A stretch of DNA of 64,000 nt from Hofstenia miamia (taxonomy: Eukaryota > Xenacoelomorpha > Acoela), in NCBI GenBank assembly GCA_004352715.1, contig SCFE01000016.1:1744902-1808901 (forward strand), given 5' to 3'. The notes beneath the pieces were generated by a model. That model was not told where the DNA came from and did not search any database. It was given only the letters and a program-made list of their open reading frames with translations. Positions within the stretch are counted from its first letter, which is position 1. Each line of letters starts with the position of its first letter. The translations under genes were made by a program, and so were the position numbers. Positions 1 to 10,180 of the stretch are shown piece after piece.

Positions 1-131
1 ATTAACATTAGCATTATCAAAATCCTAGGTCATTTCCACCCCATTGCAAAATCACCAAATTGAATCCTTTGATAGTTTTCTAAATTAAAATAGATACATA
101 TAAAAATAAATCTTACACAAATTTCCACAAG

Positions 132-260
132 TTTTTTTGTTCGAATGCTTCGTGTAAAAAATCCGGCCACCAGGTACTGGGAAAAGTTCAAAATGCTGAA
201 GAAAAGGCTTCGCGAACTGAATGTGGCTCGTGCCAACAATAGCAACTTTACTCATCTAAG
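132..260 (+). other. candidate internal exon, unknown protein
   Basis: An open plus-strand stretch of about 42 codons sits between an AG (after a short AT-rich tract) and a good donor, CTAAG followed by gtaatt. The peptide is basic and helical in character, with TRYWEKFKMLKKRLRELNV near its middle. Its base composition is richer in GC than the flanks. No family is recognised. It lies at the window edge, so neighbouring exons would be outside the window or hidden. A minus-strand reading of the same bases is also open but looks like non-coding shadow. Confidence 0.3.
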
Positions 261-704
261 GTAATTGCCAAACTCAACAAAGAACATAACTACATATATG
301 ATAACGACAAAAAAGTAACACTAATTTATGGTAATTTAGCATTATTTCCAGAAAACAATAAAACTACAATTTTTGCATTATATGAGAACTGTATAAACAG
401 TTTAAATTATTTAAGTTGCATTTAAAATCATTAACCAATATTAATTTACTATTGTTACAGTAAATATAAGTCAGTGGCTAAATGGTATTGCTAAATTCAT
501 GTAAGACGCCAAATTGTGACGTAATAGGATAAAATTCAAAAATGCAAAAATAAAAAAGAATAATTTAATTAGTTGAATATTAGAATAAATCATTAAACAA
601 TGTCACACAAAACATATATTGTGGCGTGTGTGGAACTTTGCAATAAATTCATTTAAAAAATTTGATTATCCAAATAAATTAGCAAATAAGGATAAGATTA
701 TAAC

Positions 705-933
705 CTTTGATAATTGCAGTATTTTGTGGAGATAGTGATGTTTGCCCCCTTTTCCTTTGTGGAGATAGCATTCCGACTTTGCACTCATCTTCTAAAAATA
801 GCTCTCTTGCAACATTGATGGCGAATCTGTTGGGCATACTGCCGAGGAGATTGACTAAGGTGATGCCATTATGTTGAATCGGGTCATCATTTTGGATATT
901 TTGGGATACCTCAGTAATCTGCGGATTGCCAGG
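705..933 (-). CDS. candidate exon of a BEN-domain-like gene
   Basis: On the minus strand, an acceptor (ttatttttag) opens a 229-nt stretch with 76 codons and no stop, ending at a weak donor (AAAG then gttata). The predicted peptide is polar at first. It then has a hydrophobic/charged segment, FAINVARELFLEDE, followed by a basic loop and a second short helix. This layout resembles the BEN domain, a DNA- and protein-binding module, but the match is by eye. The exon starts in phase 0 and ends in phase 1. The next exon would lie left of the window or below position 705. Confidence 0.4.
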
Positions 934-1010
934 CTAAAAATAATTGTCATAATAACCAAATAAAAGTACAATACCAGATGCCTTTTTAGTTTTTAGAGAG
1001 TGCGATTCAC

Positions 1011-1085
1011 ATTTTCTAACAAGTTTGACATCTTATGCATAGCACGTGTGTTATCATCCAGCGTTGTCAGAATTCTCGGCAATAT
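1011..1085 (-). CDS. candidate exon, same gene as 705-933
   Basis: A minus-strand acceptor (aatttttag) is followed by 25 open codons that can end at a gtgaat donor in phase 0, matching the phase 0 start of the exon at 705-933. The peptide, including LTTLDDNTRAMHKMSNLLEN, looks like a short coiled coil. If the donor is not used, the frame runs into a TAA five codons later, which would make this a terminal exon instead. The intron upstream of it contains the mariner at 1125-2475. Confidence 0.35.
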
Positions 1086-1124
1086 CTAAAAATTTAAATA
1101 ACTATTTCCAACACCTTTGATATA

Positions 1125-2475
1125 TATGGTGTGTCTGAAAAGTTTTAAGAATTTATACCTCATTTTAAAATTGAAACGAGATTCCAAAAAAAGACATTAT
1201 ATTTACACAATGTAATCACCACCTGCATTTATCACCCTTTTGCAATGTTCAACTAAATGTTGCATCTCACGTGAGAAACAGTTTTCTTCTATCTGTCTAA
1301 ACCACTGCAGCGTTTCATTTACGATTTCATCGGAGGATCGAAAAGTAATCTTTCTGACGTGCCTCTTCAATTCTCGGAATATGTAGCGGTCACAGAGATT
1401 TAAGTCTGGACTGTAGGCTGACTGCCTAACGATCGTCACACCTCGGCGATGAAGAAATTCCATTGCTGCAGCTGCTAAGTGAGGTCTTGCGTTATCGTGT
1501 TGCCACCACAACTCTCGAAGTTTTGTAGGCGTTGATCGCAGCTTACGCCACCTTTCGCCGAGTGAATGCACAAAGGAAACATATCTGTCACCTGTTACTG
1601 TTTCTCCAGGAGTCAGTGCTTCCACATAACATTTTTTGTCTCCTGTAAAAGCAAACAGGATCATTACCTTCTTGTTTGTAAGCTTTGGACGTGTCACCTT
1701 CAGCTTTGATTCTGATGGATGAAGCCACGCTTTGTTTTCTTGTTTGCTCATGAGGCTGTTGAAAAGAATCCATGTTTCATCCTCAGTAGTCCAATAGCGC
1801 AAGCAGTCCTCTAGAGAATTTCTTTCGTACAAAGCGATCAAATTACGAGCGCATTCCACGCGATCCGCCTTATTCCGCTGCGACAGAGTGTGCGGCACCC
1901 ATACTGAACAGACCTTTCGCAACCCCAGCTCTTCAGTCAAAATTTTGCGAACTGAATCTTTTCCTATGCCGAACTCCTCAGCTAGCATTCGAAGCGACTG
2001 CCTGGGCTCTTTTTGAATGGACTCTCGTATTGCCATGATGTTGCTATTGGTGCAGGATGAAGATGGGCGGCCACTTCTGGGTTCGTCACACAGGGTGGTT
2101 TTGGATTCCGAAGAGAACTGTTTACACCATAGATATACAGTTGATTGTGATGGTGGCTGAGGAAATGCTGATGACGATGATGCTGCAGCTTGCAAATTGT
2201 CATAGATGGCAGATGGTCTTAAGCCTCGTGTAGCCTCAATGTACACATAAGCTCGAAACTGTTCTTTTGATAATTGCATTTTATATTCGCTGCACACAGA
2301 AGCAGTGATGAGAAAATATTGCACGAAGAATATGAAATGGAGCAATATGGCATGTGCACTTACACAGTTTGTCATTCCTTACTTATTTCTGATTGGCTTA
2401 TTACAGACACTGCCTTAACAATGCACATACACCTAGAGAATAGCTGAATTCCTAAAACTTTTCAGACACACCAAG
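1125..2475 (-). mobile_element. complete mariner transposon
   Basis: Terminal inverted repeats sharing TGGTGTGTCTGAAAAGTTTT lie at 1127 onward and, inverted, ending at 2473. TA dinucleotides consistent with a TA target duplication sit at 1123-1124 and 2476-2477. The element is about 1.35 kb, a normal size for mariner, and carries one intact transposase on the minus strand. Several decayed relatives nearby show that the family has a long history in this genome. Confidence 0.9.
1203..2279 (-). CDS. mariner transposase, DD34D, intact
   Basis: The 358-aa protein is close to the usual ~345 aa of mariner transposases and has no stop or frameshift. The ATG at 2277-2279 (MQLSKEQF) is chosen because the family starts here; an in-frame ATG 32 codons upstream adds only a hydrophobic leader. 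The N-terminal paired helix-turn-helix region covers roughly residues 1-115. Residues 127-132 (VWVPHT) match the mariner WVPHEL motif, and YSPDL at 289-293 matches the second family motif. Catalytic aspartates are D167 (TEDETW), D262 (QHDNARPH) and D297 (LCDRYIF). D262 and D297 are separated by 34 residues, the DD34D signature. The enzyme would cut and paste the element at TA sites in the nucleus. Because the frame and both ends are intact, this copy may be recent or still active. Confidence 0.92.
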   Translation of the reverse strand: MQLSKEQFRAYVYIEATRGLRPSAIYDNLQAAASSSSAFPQPPSQSTVYLWCKQFSSESKTTLCDEPRSGRPSSSCTNSNIMAIRESIQKEPRQSLRMLAEEFGIGKDSVRKILTEELGLRKVCSVWVPHTLSQRNKADRVECARNLIALYERNSLEDCLRYWTTEDETWILFNSLMSKQENKAWLHPSESKLKVTRPKLTNKKVMILFAFTGDKKCYVEALTPGETVTGDRYVSFVHSLGERWRKLRSTPTKLRELWWQHDNARPHLAAAAMEFLHRRGVTIVRQSAYSPDLNLCDRYIFRELKRHVRKITFRSSDEIVNETLQWFRQIEENCFSREMQHLVEHCKRVINAGGDYIV

Positions 2476-2924
2476 TATGTATATATAACACTGGTATCTC
2501 AAAATTTTGCGATTTCTTTAAATTTTAGCATTGTGTAGTACTCATCAAACTAAGCACTTTACCAAGTTTTTTTAAAAATTTATCGTCCATAAAAAGATAT
2601 TGACACTAAAAGAAATAATATATTATTCAAAAAAATAAGGAAGCAATTATAATATTTGTTGTAGGCATTAATAATAAATGAATAACTTATCTTCAACTAC
2701 AAAAAATAATTATTTTCATCAGTCACCATCAGATAATCTTTTTGGTTGGAATGAAGATTTTTTTAACGATTTCTGTATAGAACTAAAATGAAGCAAGATC
2801 ATGTCAAAGAAATATCTTAAGATGTTAAGAAAGCCAGAAAAGTGTAACATGTCAAAAAATTCATCTACGTCATTTAGCCAAATATACGTTTCTTTTGTCT
2901 CTGTGATTAACGTAACAGCCAAAT
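2476..2924. other. no gene seen
   Basis: AT-rich sequence between the complete mariner and the next transposon end. I see no coding stretch, RNA gene or clear repeat in it. Confidence 0.5.
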
Positions 2925-2945
2925 TGACTTTTGGGACACCCTGTA
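2925..2945 (-). repeat. solo Tc1/mariner-type terminal repeat
   Basis: Read on the minus strand, CAGGGTGTCCCAAAAGTC next to TA matches the end sequence common to many mariner and mariner-derived MITEs. The partner end was not found; a gap begins 67 bp away at 3012, so the element may continue into it. Confidence 0.55.
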
Positions 2946-3011
2946 TATACATGATATGTTGATTAAGAATCTTGGGGTTCTATTAAAAAAGGCAATAAAT
3001 GTTTGTAATAA

Positions 3012-3148
3012 NNNNNNNNNNNNNNNNNNNNNNNNNNNNNNNNNNNNNNNNNNNNNNNNNNNNNNNNNNNNNNNNNNNNNNNNNNNNNNNNNNNNNNNNN
3101 NNNNNNNNNNNNNNNNNNNNNNNNNNNNNNNNNNNNNNNNNNNNNNNN
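3012..3148. other. assembly gap (137 N)
   Basis: Run of N. The reading frames that appear to cross it have no meaning. Confidence 0.95.
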
Positions 3149-3212
3149 GTAAATTATATTTTTCAATAATATATATTGAAATTTGATATAGATTTTATAT
3201 ATATATATATAC

Positions 3213-3300
3213 ATAATTTGAATCAGGCTGGGGAAATCCATCTGATGGTCCAAAGTTTTTTGAACATGGAGTTGAGTCAGCCTCAAGTGCTTGTCTTCTA
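3213..3300 (+). repeat. dispersed repeat, copy A
   Basis: Begins right after a (TA)n run. It shares a diverged core with copy B at 4122-4215: TTGAATCAGGCTGGGGAAAT here against TTGAGCCAGGCCGCGGAAAT there, then similar blocks around 'tggtcca' and 'gtcagcct'. The two copies flank a decayed mariner in direct orientation. The family is not recognised. Confidence 0.5.
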
Positions 3301-3439
3301 CAGACATTCTAAAATAGAAAAGTATTTAAAAAATTTCAATTCTATATTTACATACATACCACTGTAAATTGAAATACTTTGGCATTTGCTATTATGTAGA
3401 TTGTTTCTAATATATGGTCTATCAGAAAATAAATGAGAA

Positions 3440-4080
3440 TTTCATAATTAGTATTGTGTATTATTGTAAGTGCAATTACATGTCTAAAGTCTTCAACTGC
3501 AACAATTTATCAGTGGTTTAATGAGGATGACAATATTATGTAAGTTAGAGAAGAAACGAGACGAAGACCAAGTGTGCTGCGATTAACAACCAACATTGAT
3601 GAAGTTAAATGGATCATTGTCATGAAGCCAAGTGCATCACTGAGAGCTATTTCAGAAGATATTAGCATCGGAAAGGATACAGTGTGGAAAGGAATTACAT
3701 TTGTGGAAAGTCTGTTCAACATGGGTTCCTCATGATCTTGGCGAAAAAACTAAAGCTCTGCAAGTTGGGAGTGTAAAGGTCAGCTAGGTGGTAATGCAGC
3801 TAAATACTATGCTTGTGAAGATGAAATCTGGGTATACTTTGATTTCTGCGGGACAATCAACAAAACAAAGTGTGGCTCAAAGATGGTGAGAAAAGACCGA
3901 GAGTATTGAAACCAGGTTTAACTGCTAGGAAGACGTTGCTGTTAATTGCATTTACTTGTGACAAAAAGATCAGTATTGAAACGAAATTTAATGAAATAAT
4001 TTATTCAAACAGCTACATCGAGTTTGGCAAACATACAGGAAACAATTGGAGAACATTGCGTAGTCGCCCAACTAATTATA
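3440..4080 (+). pseudogene. decayed mariner transposase
   Basis: Plus-strand fragments in several frames line up with the intact mariner transposase at 1203-2279. They include an N-terminal piece (STATIYQWFNEDDN), an HTH segment (LRAISEDISIGKDTVWKGI), and a piece around 3870-4075 with RPRVLKPGLTARKTLLLIAF and NNWRTLRSRPT. Frameshifts and stops break the reading frame, and the region holding the last two catalytic aspartates is missing, replaced by a (TA)n-rich tract. This is a dead copy from a lineage different from the intact one. Confidence 0.8.
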
Positions 4081-4121
4081 TATATATAAGTATATATACA
4101 TGTATATATAACTAGCATAAA

Positions 4122-4215
4122 TCATTTGAGCCAGGCCGCGGAAATGTATTGGATAGTCCAGCATCTATTTGTTCAACATTTTTGAAAGCGGAGTGGGATG
4201 GTCAGCCTCCAAAAA
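4122..4215 (+). repeat. dispersed repeat, copy B
   Basis: Diverged direct copy of the repeat at 3213-3300, again preceded by a (TA)n-rich tract (4076-4110). It contains the only GC-rich stretch of the area (GAGCCAGGCCGCGGAAATG). Confidence 0.5.
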
Positions 4216-4929
4216 ACTAACGCCCTCTAGGCTAACATTAAATCAAGCATCGTCATCAAGTCGATTTTCAAGTATCAACTTCATTCGGTTTATTTTTTCA
4301 ATGTTACCTAAGTAACATTTGCAGATCACTTGAAATGCATTACGGAATCAAGTGTATGAATACAAACTATTTACAATTACAACTATTTAAAAAAATTAAC
4401 AAAAGCAAAACAATGGTCTGAAGAGCTTAGTTTACATATTTAGCTAAATTCCACTATACATTGGAAAGGAGATATTCTTTGACATTAAATTCTAATGGAT
4501 TTTACGAAAAAATATTGTAATTCATATTAGCTGATTTTTTATGTTTGCCTAATTAATGTACTTTGCAAAGATGTATAATGCGCATTGAGATCAGTGTTAT
4601 AGCTAGACAAATCTACGTTCCGGGTGTTGATGACAAGCATATACCCCCTCCCACAATAATTGCTTATTTTTAGATCACCTGTCTTAGTAAGTATATTACG
4701 CTGGGTGCAAATGTCTAGTCCTAAGCAGCACTGATCACTGTAGCTACAACGCTGATTGAGATACAAAGAATGTTGAATTTATACGATTAATTGCAATAAA
4801 TGTATTCTTGAAAATAGCAGATCTCTCAATCTACATGTACTATTCCGAATCTTAATAAGAATACACATTCTTAGACAGATCTTAATAAGATTTAACTGGT
4901 TCTTTTAATAACTTGAATCTTAATAAGAA
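4216..4929. other. no gene seen
   Basis: About 700 bp of AT-rich sequence. The only regularity is several copies of TCTTAATAAGA-like palindromes at 4850-4935 (for example AATCTTAATAAGAAT), probably short local duplications. No coding signal. Confidence 0.5.
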
Positions 4930-7090
4930 TTACAATGTACTTTACTGAAGAATATTAATATACTAAGCGCCAGTGATTGTTGAAAGAATTTGAACCTAGT
5001 AGTTTTATGTTTAGCGGCTAAGTAATAAAGTTTTTGATTATCCGTTTAAATACTGTCATAAGGATTAGCTACTAAGGCAGCCCAAAATAAAGCCAAAGGT
5101 TTCTTATCTAATATAGAAGCATCCAGGTAATCTTCCGGAATAGAACATGTAAGAATTTAAAGTTGATCGCAAATAAAGTTGTGCGTGCTGAGGTAAGTTT
5201 CATACAAGAGTTTTTCAGATCCAGATGGAATCCTAAGATATCCAGTTTTGGAGTCGGTTACCAAATATATTTACTAATATTAAAACGAAAATCACATGAC
5301 TGAAGGAAATTATAATGTTCCACTTTGAATTGTTCATTTCGTCAAAAACTATAATTATGTTGCCGATGTGACCCAGACTAAAGAACCTAAGTCCTGGAGC
5401 CGTTTAAGTATCGTGTTGATCATCATTTGGCATACAAAAGGTGCCATTGAAATCCCCATCGTTAATTTTCTGAATCTAAAACGTTTTCCCATTCAAGTCA
5501 ATAAGTGTTGTTTTATATCAATGAAATTCCTTGATTGGAATATGGTAGAAAGCTGCCTCAAGATCAAGAGAAATAGCGACGGATTAGCATGTGGTGAAAA
5601 TATATTAAACACACAAGGTAATGGCGGAAAATTGACTTTGGGTGGTAGGATTCCACTACAAGACGCAATTTTGTTCTGGATTTAGGTACTGCAAAACAGT
5701 GAATTTAAAATGGCGATCAGTTAGGCGCGAATTCAATAACTTCTGCTTTTGGGAGGGTATCAATCTGAGTAAGTATGTGCCTTGTGGTTAGCTTATCAAA
5801 TTTCCGAGGACGTTTTTCCATGTACGTGAGGTTTAAAAGAATTGAAATGAATAAAAGCTTCTTTAACAGAAGAAAGTCACTCTGGTACTTCAAAATCGGA
5901 TTGAAAACGACTCCAGTCAACATTAGCGGTTGAAAATTGGTAGCAAGGCTCAGCTTCCGAGTCCAGAGATTCAGCTATGTTGGAGAGCCAATTAGGAAAA
6001 ATGTCCGCTTCTTCTACTCCTTGTTCATAATCTTCCAATTGCTCAGAAAAGATGTTTTCTTCATCATCTCAGTTAAGCTGAAATTTCCGGAAAAAGTCCT
6101 GAAGAATGGAGATCACAAGTTGATGAGTTTGATCAGCAATGTTGGCTTCATAGTCCAAAAACGGTTGCTGTGCTTAGGCTGGGAGTCGCGCTGCTTGTTG
6201 TGTAACCAAGGAAAGTTGCCGGATATCAACAATTTGAGATTGATCTGAGATTGTCGAAACCGAGGCCATTGAGATCTGCGTAGAGCTGAGTAGAGCATCT
6301 AACACTTGAACCAGCGGCAAAAAAGGGATATTGTCTACAATAATAGAATCAGGTGCCACCACGCTAGAGTCAATAGTAACAACAGATAAAGTGTCTTCTG
6401 AACCAAAAAGTTCTCTAAAGTGATCGACGATAGTCTCATGGCCAGAACTAAGTTCTGAACCTGAAAATAACGATAACTTCAAAGAGGTTTGAGCAGTAGT
6501 ATAAATAAGAGTGGTCTCATGACCAGCATTAACTGGACTTACTGGACCAAAAAAACAAACACCTGCTGTAAAAACAGAGAAATCGAGCAACGGCGAAGGA
6601 GAAAGCTCGCTGTGTCTCCTTGGAAAGTCTTCAGTAGTCAGTAACGAGTTGGACGAAGAATTGAAGTTCGTTTTTATCGCTGGGCTAAATATAAGGTTTG
6701 TAGGCTACCAATTGTAACTGTTGAGCAACCGCAGGCAATTGTGCTGTATAGAAACTGTGTGGCCAGAGACGCCGAACTTGTTGATCGGTTTGACTGTGGA
6801 GGCGTTGGACTAACGCGTTGAGGATGTAGAGAAGCTGCAAGAGCTTCTGGAGATCTCTGACAGACTTGGTGAGTTTCCTATGCAAGAGTTAGCCTTATTC
6901 ATCTAGCGATTCAGTTGAGTCAGTAGAAATATTGATATCTGATTGAAGTTAAGAATCTGATTGTGTAAGAGCGTCCGACGTTTGTTCAGATGCAGCAGCT
7001 TGCGATTTGATTTTGGCTTTCTGTAGTTGGTTAGTATTGGGCATAGAGAGACGAAACAACAAAGAAAATTTTTCTCTTCTATGCTAGCGT
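4930..7090 (-). pseudogene. decayed retroelement (gag-RT-RNase H order)
   Basis: On the minus strand, broken frames appear in a retroelement order. A Ser/Thr/Gln-rich segment around 6174-7090 could be a gag-like region. It is followed by an RT-like block near 5440-5560 with a short 'DLEAAFYHIP' motif resembling RT motif A and a 'MAPFVCQMM' stretch resembling motif B. An RNase H-like 'LALFWAALVAN' and 'TDNQKLYYLAAKH' stretch lies near 4995-5095. The RT pattern recalls Ty3, DIRS/PAT-like or pararetroviral enzymes rather than LINEs. No LTR was found by eye. Many stops and frameshifts show it is dead. Confidence 0.4.
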
Positions 7091-7649
7091 ATGTAAACAA
7101 AACACATCCAACATTACAACAAAGTCATTACATCATTATTGCAAATACGGATCAGAGAGTTTGTTGTTAGTATTAATTGACACCTTCATCATTTTGAGTT
7201 CGAATATGTTGTAAAATACTACAAACATTTCCATGAGGAAAAAAGTTTTAAATTTCCCAAATACGAATACCATCAATTGAACCTAAATCCTGGTCATTTT
7301 TATTAGTTCATTTTACTGTTCATTAGTCATTGCATAATGTGAATTCAGAGTAAATTCACTTTTTTCTACAGATTGACCGCACAATGCAATGAATTTAGAT
7401 TTCCTGTTGTTTTTTTTTCAATACAAAATTGATAATTTCGAAAGTGAATAGTTTGAAAACCCTCATTAATGTTTAGAAATTAATTTTTTGACGAAAACAT
7501 ATAATAGGCAGCACAGTCGTCATCATATACAATTTCTGAATATTTTTTATATTATCTACAAGAAAGCATACATTCTATTTTTTATCATTGTACACAGATT
7601 CTTTAATTGGAGGAGCAGAAGGTCCAAAAATACGTTAAGCATTGCTTAC
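7091..7649. other. probable intron or intergenic, no gene seen
   Basis: AT-rich sequence without coding signal. If the minus-strand exons at 7650-7756 and 1011-1085 belong together, this is part of their intron. Confidence 0.4.
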
Positions 7650-7756
7650 CTTTAGACATTTTCTCGAATCCATAACATTTTTGTTGCAGTCACTGACAAG
7701 ATATTCAAGCCTACTGTTCTGATAGTCTTCAATAATGGATTCTTCCATTACAGTAT
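7650..7756 (-). CDS. candidate exon, start of BEN-like gene model
   Basis: Bounded on the minus strand by a good acceptor (cgctacaacag) and a strong donor (CTAAAG then gtaagc). Only one phase is open: two leftover bases, then 35 codons including MEESIIEDYQNSRLEYLVSD. It ends in phase 0, compatible with the exon at 1011-1085. An in-frame ATG three codons in could be the start codon. The peptide is acidic and unrecognised. Both splice sites fit consensus, so I rate it a likely real exon even though its gene assignment is inferred. Confidence 0.5.
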
Positions 7757-7896
7757 CTGTTGTAGCGAATAATGAAATTTAAACAAGTTCTGCTGTCCAT
7801 TAGAAAATATTTAATGAATCTTTTTTAACATTTTCGTTTTCAAATCTTTGAAAAACATCTCATTAAATTCTAGTTGCAATCGCTAACGTGTTTTTA

Positions 7897-8639
7897 CCGG
7901 GGGTTACAAAAAATGTTTTTTAAATAATTAAAATTCTAAACTGTAATAATGTGTAGAATATAGTAAAAATAACTAGAACACAAATTAACAAATATGTACA
8001 CAAAAGTTTAGTAAATGACATATTCACCCTGTGCATCAATAACTCTTTGAAAGTGATTCTTGAATTCTTTGAATTCTTCCCCAAGTTTTCCTTATGTAAG
8101 CGAGTCTAAAAATGATTGAATGTCTTTCCGGATATCAGCACAGTTATTAAAGTTTGTATTCTGCCTATACGTTTCGTAATTTCTAAAAATGTACCGATCC
8201 ATTAGGTTTGTGTCGAGAGGATATAGTACTTGGCGTTTGTTGTTTTCTTCGATCACGTCTCTAAGCAGCTCCGCATTTTCATCACTTGTACTAGTGCGTT
8301 TTCTACCTGAACCTTGTTGTCGCTCAAAATTGTCATGATCATTCTCTTCGTATTCTTTCTTAATCTGCTGTATTCTTACGCTAACAGTATGTCCTTCGCC
8401 CCAACTACGAACAAGTAATTCGTGTATTTCGGTGGCCTTGTATGCATTGCGGAATGGAGTTGCAACAAAAAATCCAGTTCACTACCTTGAATATTCATTG
8501 TTGATGACAAATCAGTCCTGGTTATCGATTAAAGTTCAGAAGGTTGCTGTAGCCTTGAGAGTTAAATTTAAAACAAGTTAGATTAAAGTTAAAAAGTTTT
8601 TCAATGAAGTGACAAAAACGAATTTTTTGGCAACCCACA
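7897..8639 (-). mobile_element. internally deleted mariner
   Basis: A 743-bp element bounded by TA (7895-7896 and 8640-8641). Its ends are imperfect inverted repeats sharing GGGTTRCMAAAAAAT. It holds only a shortened transposase relic (8015-8510), so it is non-autonomous and about half the usual mariner length. Confidence 0.7.
8015..8510 (-). pseudogene. mariner transposase relic, centre missing
   Basis: The minus-strand frame begins with a mariner N-terminal helix-turn-helix region (YKATEIHELLVRSWGEG, then VSVRIQQIKKEYEEN) and a GRKRTSTSDEN linker. It then jumps directly to the C-terminal catalytic block, with PLDTNLMDRYIFRNYETYR carrying the third aspartate, and to the usual C-terminal end (RVIDAQGEYVIY). 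The first two catalytic aspartates and about 150 residues between are absent. There is an in-frame stop after the catalytic block. The remaining frame is surprisingly open across the deletion junction. The retained DNA-binding part is the piece that could, in principle, bind the ends of related elements. Confidence 0.75.
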
Positions 8640-8641
8640 TA

Positions 8642-9029
8642 TATAAATGCAAGTATATGCAGCAAAATTGCGCATAAAATGAGAAAGCAGCAAAAAGCAA
8701 GAGTAAAATTACTGTATACAAAAAAATCACATTAAGGGAAAATGGTTAGTAAAAATGCTGATTAAGTAGATCCTCTATGATCAAAAAGTTCATAACCACC
8801 ATAAGTAAACGCAAAGAAACTATAAATTTGTTCCTATTAATAACTTCACTATTATAATGTTTATGTAAGTTGAATTAAGAAGATAATCACTAAACGTGTA
8901 CAGAGTTACAATACAATTACAATAAATATGTTTTAACTAATTGAATTAAATAGAATTTTCTAAAAAGACTAACTATCCTATATTAAGATCATATTGAATG
9001 CAAAAGTAAATCTTAACAAATTTAAAACG
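8642..9029. other. no gene seen
   Basis: AT-rich sequence following the deleted mariner, without coding or repeat signal that I can name. Confidence 0.45.
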
Positions 9030-9560
9030 TTAACGTTGCAAATTTATTTCAGTGAAATACGCATTGTAACAAAAATCACCGACACAAAGAACGACTTCAA
9101 GTTGTGCGTCTTCTAAAAGCACAGTAATCTTTTCTCTGCCAGTAAATTTCTGATGAAATTCTTGCAGTCTATAATGTTCACTACCAATTTTGACGTTTAT
9201 GCTCTCGTTGGTGACATATGGATTAATATTTGCGGCAGTACTTTCTTGGTTTAAAGTTTTAATAAAAAACTCAATTTCGACAAATTTGATTATACTTCTG
9301 TGTTGAAATCGTTCACAAAAAGAATTGCGCCGCTTTTGTCTTTTATAACAGCGGGAGTAGTAGATTTTTCCATTGAGGGTCGTGTAAGCAAGAGCCTTAT
9401 TGCAAATATCCGTTTGTTAAGGTGATTGTATAAATCACAGGAAAAAAATAAAAGGTTTCTATATTCAGAGGTTTTCCATTGACGACTAACTTCTCGTGGT
9501 AAGCGAATTATAAGTATATTTGGCGAAATAGCACAAAGAGCTTCATGAATCTTAATGCGT
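9030..9560 (-). pseudogene. DNA-transposon protein relic (CACTA-like C-terminal type)
   Basis: The minus strand encodes, with breaks, an IIRLPREVSRQWKTSEYRNL block. It resembles the 'P-R-x(n)-W-K-x-[TS]-E-[YF]-R' region seen in a family of large cut-and-paste transposon proteins of the CACTA type in animals. A basic segment follows (NKRIFANKALAYTTLNGKIY, then SRCYKRQKRRNSFCERF). Internal deletions are evident because the normal spacing between these motifs is much longer. Assignment to CACTA is from memory of motif style, not from a search. Confidence 0.4.
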
Positions 9561-9612
9561 TCACTGTTAATTCAACGATTTTCTCTCAATGAAAATCAAT
9601 AACATCCATTTA

Positions 9613-9650
9613 CAGTGGCATCACTGTAGATTTGGGGGCCCGGTGCAAGT
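9613..9650 (+). repeat. hAT-like MITE end
   Basis: CAGTGGCATCACTGTAGATT followed by GGGGGCCCGGTGCAAG resembles the terminal repeat style of animal hAT elements (CAGTGGCGT...). The other end was not found. Confidence 0.45.
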
Positions 9651-10180
9651 TGTCAATACGCCACCATCCCACATCCTATACTTCTATAATTACTTTGTCA
9701 TTTTGCTATTTTAGAACCCGAAATCTCAGTTCAAATTCGAAATCTTTAGAACATTTTGTAAGAGTTGATATTAATAAGCATTCACTTATTAATATTTAAT
9801 TTCCACATAAATTGTAACTAAGAACTTCCATGGTTTTGCAGGTTTCTAGTTTTATATTGAGATTACATGTAATTACCGTTTTCATGTAATTCCCACTGTG
9901 GTACTTGCATTTTTTGACAATTGTTATGATTGAATCCAAATGTTTTCATGAATTCATTGGGAGATGGGTTATCCATTTTTTCTCAAGTTTCTGTTTTGAT
10001 TAAGAAAAATCTAATTCGTCCATGATATTATTGTTATAGATGTCATTGTCAAATGTTGTTCTGCCTCAAACATTGATGTATCCGTCTGTACAATTGATAT
10101 GACATCGAAGTTCTTGACGTTGAATGTGTTGGATTTAGACATTTTATTGGCATTCACTAATTCTATTTTTCTTTATAATA

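Noticed and set aside
2956-3307. Reading frames crossing the gap at 3012-3148
   Set aside because: Most of each frame is N; the ends are short and AT-rich with no family features.
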